Assembly (NCBI GenBank): GCA_030683195.1
Contig: JAUXQA010000515.1
Coordinates: 1 to 7,477, forward strand
Length of the DNA stretch: 7,477 nt
Reading direction: 5' to 3'
Source: Rhodoferax sp.
GTDB taxonomy: Bacteria > Pseudomonadota > Gammaproteobacteria > Burkholderiales > Burkholderiaceae_C
Part shown: positions 6,614 to 7,477 of the stretch, piece by piece
How positions within the stretch are numbered: position 1 is the first letter of the stretch
How the letters are laid out: every line of letters starts with the position of its first letter
Made by a program: the position numbers and the translations under genes
The notes under the pieces: model-generated
Told to the model about the DNA's origin: nothing
What the model saw: the letters and a program-made list of their open reading frames with translations, nothing else
Databases searched by the model: none

Positions 6614-7477
6614 CGAGCAGGCACCATCACCAATTGCGGAAACAGCACCATGAGAAACATGATGGTGAACTGCGCAATCATGAAAGGCATCACACCTTTG
6701 GTCACGTCGTCCATGCTGACTTTGCCGACGCCCGCGACGGTGTTGAGCACCGTGCCCACCGGCGGGGTAATCAGACCTATGGCGTTATTGATGATGAAGA
6801 GCACGCCAAAGTAGACCGGGTCAATACCGGCGGCCTTGATGATGGGCATCAGCACCGGAGTCAGGATCAAAATCGTGGGCGTCATGTCCATCGCCGAGCC
6901 CACCAGCATGACCAAAATCATGATGGCAAACATCAGTAGCCTGGGGTTGTCCAGCAGCGGCTGCAGCAAGCTCACCACTTCATCTGGCAACTGCGCCACG
7001 GTGATCAGCCAGGCCGACACCATGGCAGCAGCCACCAAAAACATGATCACGGCGGTTGTTTTGGCCGCTGCCAAAAACAAGCCGTACATCTGCTTAAGCT
7101 TGAGCTCTTTGTAGACCAGCGTGGAGATCAGCATGGCATACACCGCCGCAACCACGGCTGCCTCAGTCGGCGTGAACACACCAAACTTCAAACCCACCAC
7201 CACGATCACTGGCAAGACAAGCGCAAACGTGGCGTCCTTTAAGGCTGCGACAACCTCGGCCCTGGATTTGCGCGGGGGCACTGCCACATTTTCTTTGCGC
7301 GCTACCCACCACCAGGTCACCACCAAAGACAGCGCCAGCATGACGCCCGGAAAAATGCCGGCCATGAACAGCTTGGAAATCGACACGTTTGCCGCCACGC
7401 CAAATATCACAAACCCAATGCTGGGCGGAATGATGGGCGCGATGATGCTGGCCGAAGCCAACAAGCCCGCCGAGCGC
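6601..7477 (-). CDS. dctM: TRAP transporter large permease (DctM family), 5' end outside window
   Basis: About 291 C-terminal residues of the DctM/IT-superfamily permease are present, the sodium-coupled channel subunit that carries the substrate delivered by DctP across the inner membrane. The family protein is about 425-430 residues, so roughly the first third is missing. The reading frame is open to the window edge, and the TTG at 7462-7464 lies inside conserved sequence and is not the start. Visible hallmarks are the IIAPIIPPSIGFVIFG re-entrant/proline segment, DMTPTILILTPVLMPI, the NNAIGLITPPVGT motif near the second pseudo-symmetric hairpin, and about seven hydrophobic spans ending in PARWFY. 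It lies 89 bases upstream of dctP. The small DctQ subunit is not visible and would be expected further upstream, giving the Q-M-P order. Substrate cannot be read from the permease. Confidence 0.92.
   Translation of the reverse strand, partial: RSAGLLASASIIAPIIPPSIGFVIFGVAANVSISKLFMAGIFPGVMLALSLVVTWWWVARKENVAVPPRKSRAEVVAALKDATFALVLPVIVVVGLKFGVFTPTEAAVVAAVYAMLISTLVYKELKLKQMYGLFLAAAKTTAVIMFLVAAAMVSAWLITVAQLPDEVVSLLQPLLDNPRLLMFAIMILVMLVGSAMDMTPTILILTPVLMPIIKAAGIDPVYFGVLFIINNAIGLITPPVGTVLNTVAGVGKVSMDDVTKGVMPFMIAQFTIMFLMVLFPQLVMVPARWFY

Noticed and set aside
6514..6939. Plus-strand open frame with a very His-rich translation opposite dctM/dctP
   Set aside because: The His/Asp/Gln-rich composition is the usual antisense product of codons for hydrophobic membrane helices, and it runs over the dctP ribosome site.

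Overview
The window looks like a chromosomal piece of a betaproteobacterium, probably a Comamonadaceae-type Burkholderiales (Rhodoferax/Polaromonas-like). I infer this from the moderately high GC, the codon use, and the pairing of a TRAP transporter with a small aromatic/alicyclic-acid catabolic cluster. No sequence search was possible, so the taxonomy is a guess.

Layout, left to right. Positions 1-322 hold the C-terminal end of an unrecognised plus-strand gene (2-124). It is followed by a small ORF that overlaps it through TAATG and seems to carry a one-base frameshift (124-322). Positions 349-2883 encode a membrane-anchored cyclic-di-GMP enzyme (MASE3-PAS-GGDEF-EAL) whose two catalytic halves both look intact. 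From 2880 to the right edge everything lies on the minus strand as one compact, operon-like run. Read in its own direction it is: TRAP large permease dctM (cut by the window edge), TRAP solute-binding protein dctP, a shikimate-dehydrogenase (AroE) family oxidoreductase, an HPPD-like VOC protein, and a dehydroshikimate-dehydratase-type TIM barrel. After dctP the gaps are only about 10-14 bases.

How the minus-strand genes may work together: the TRAP system would import an organic acid, the AroE-like dehydrogenase would oxidise it, and the TIM-barrel enzyme would dehydrate 3-dehydroshikimate to protocatechuate. That is the logic of quinate/shikimate catabolism. Two features set it apart from the textbook case. 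First, the dehydratase and HPPD-like modules, which are fused in that order in Pseudomonas QuiC1, are separate genes here and in the opposite order. Second, the AroE homologue keeps the catalytic Lys/Asp and the ring-hydroxyl contacts but has lost the residues that normally hold the shikimate carboxylate, and it carries an acidic residue typical of NAD rather than NADP use. The real substrate may therefore be a shikimate relative.

I see no rRNA, tRNA, CRISPR array, insertion sequence or clear promoter in the window.
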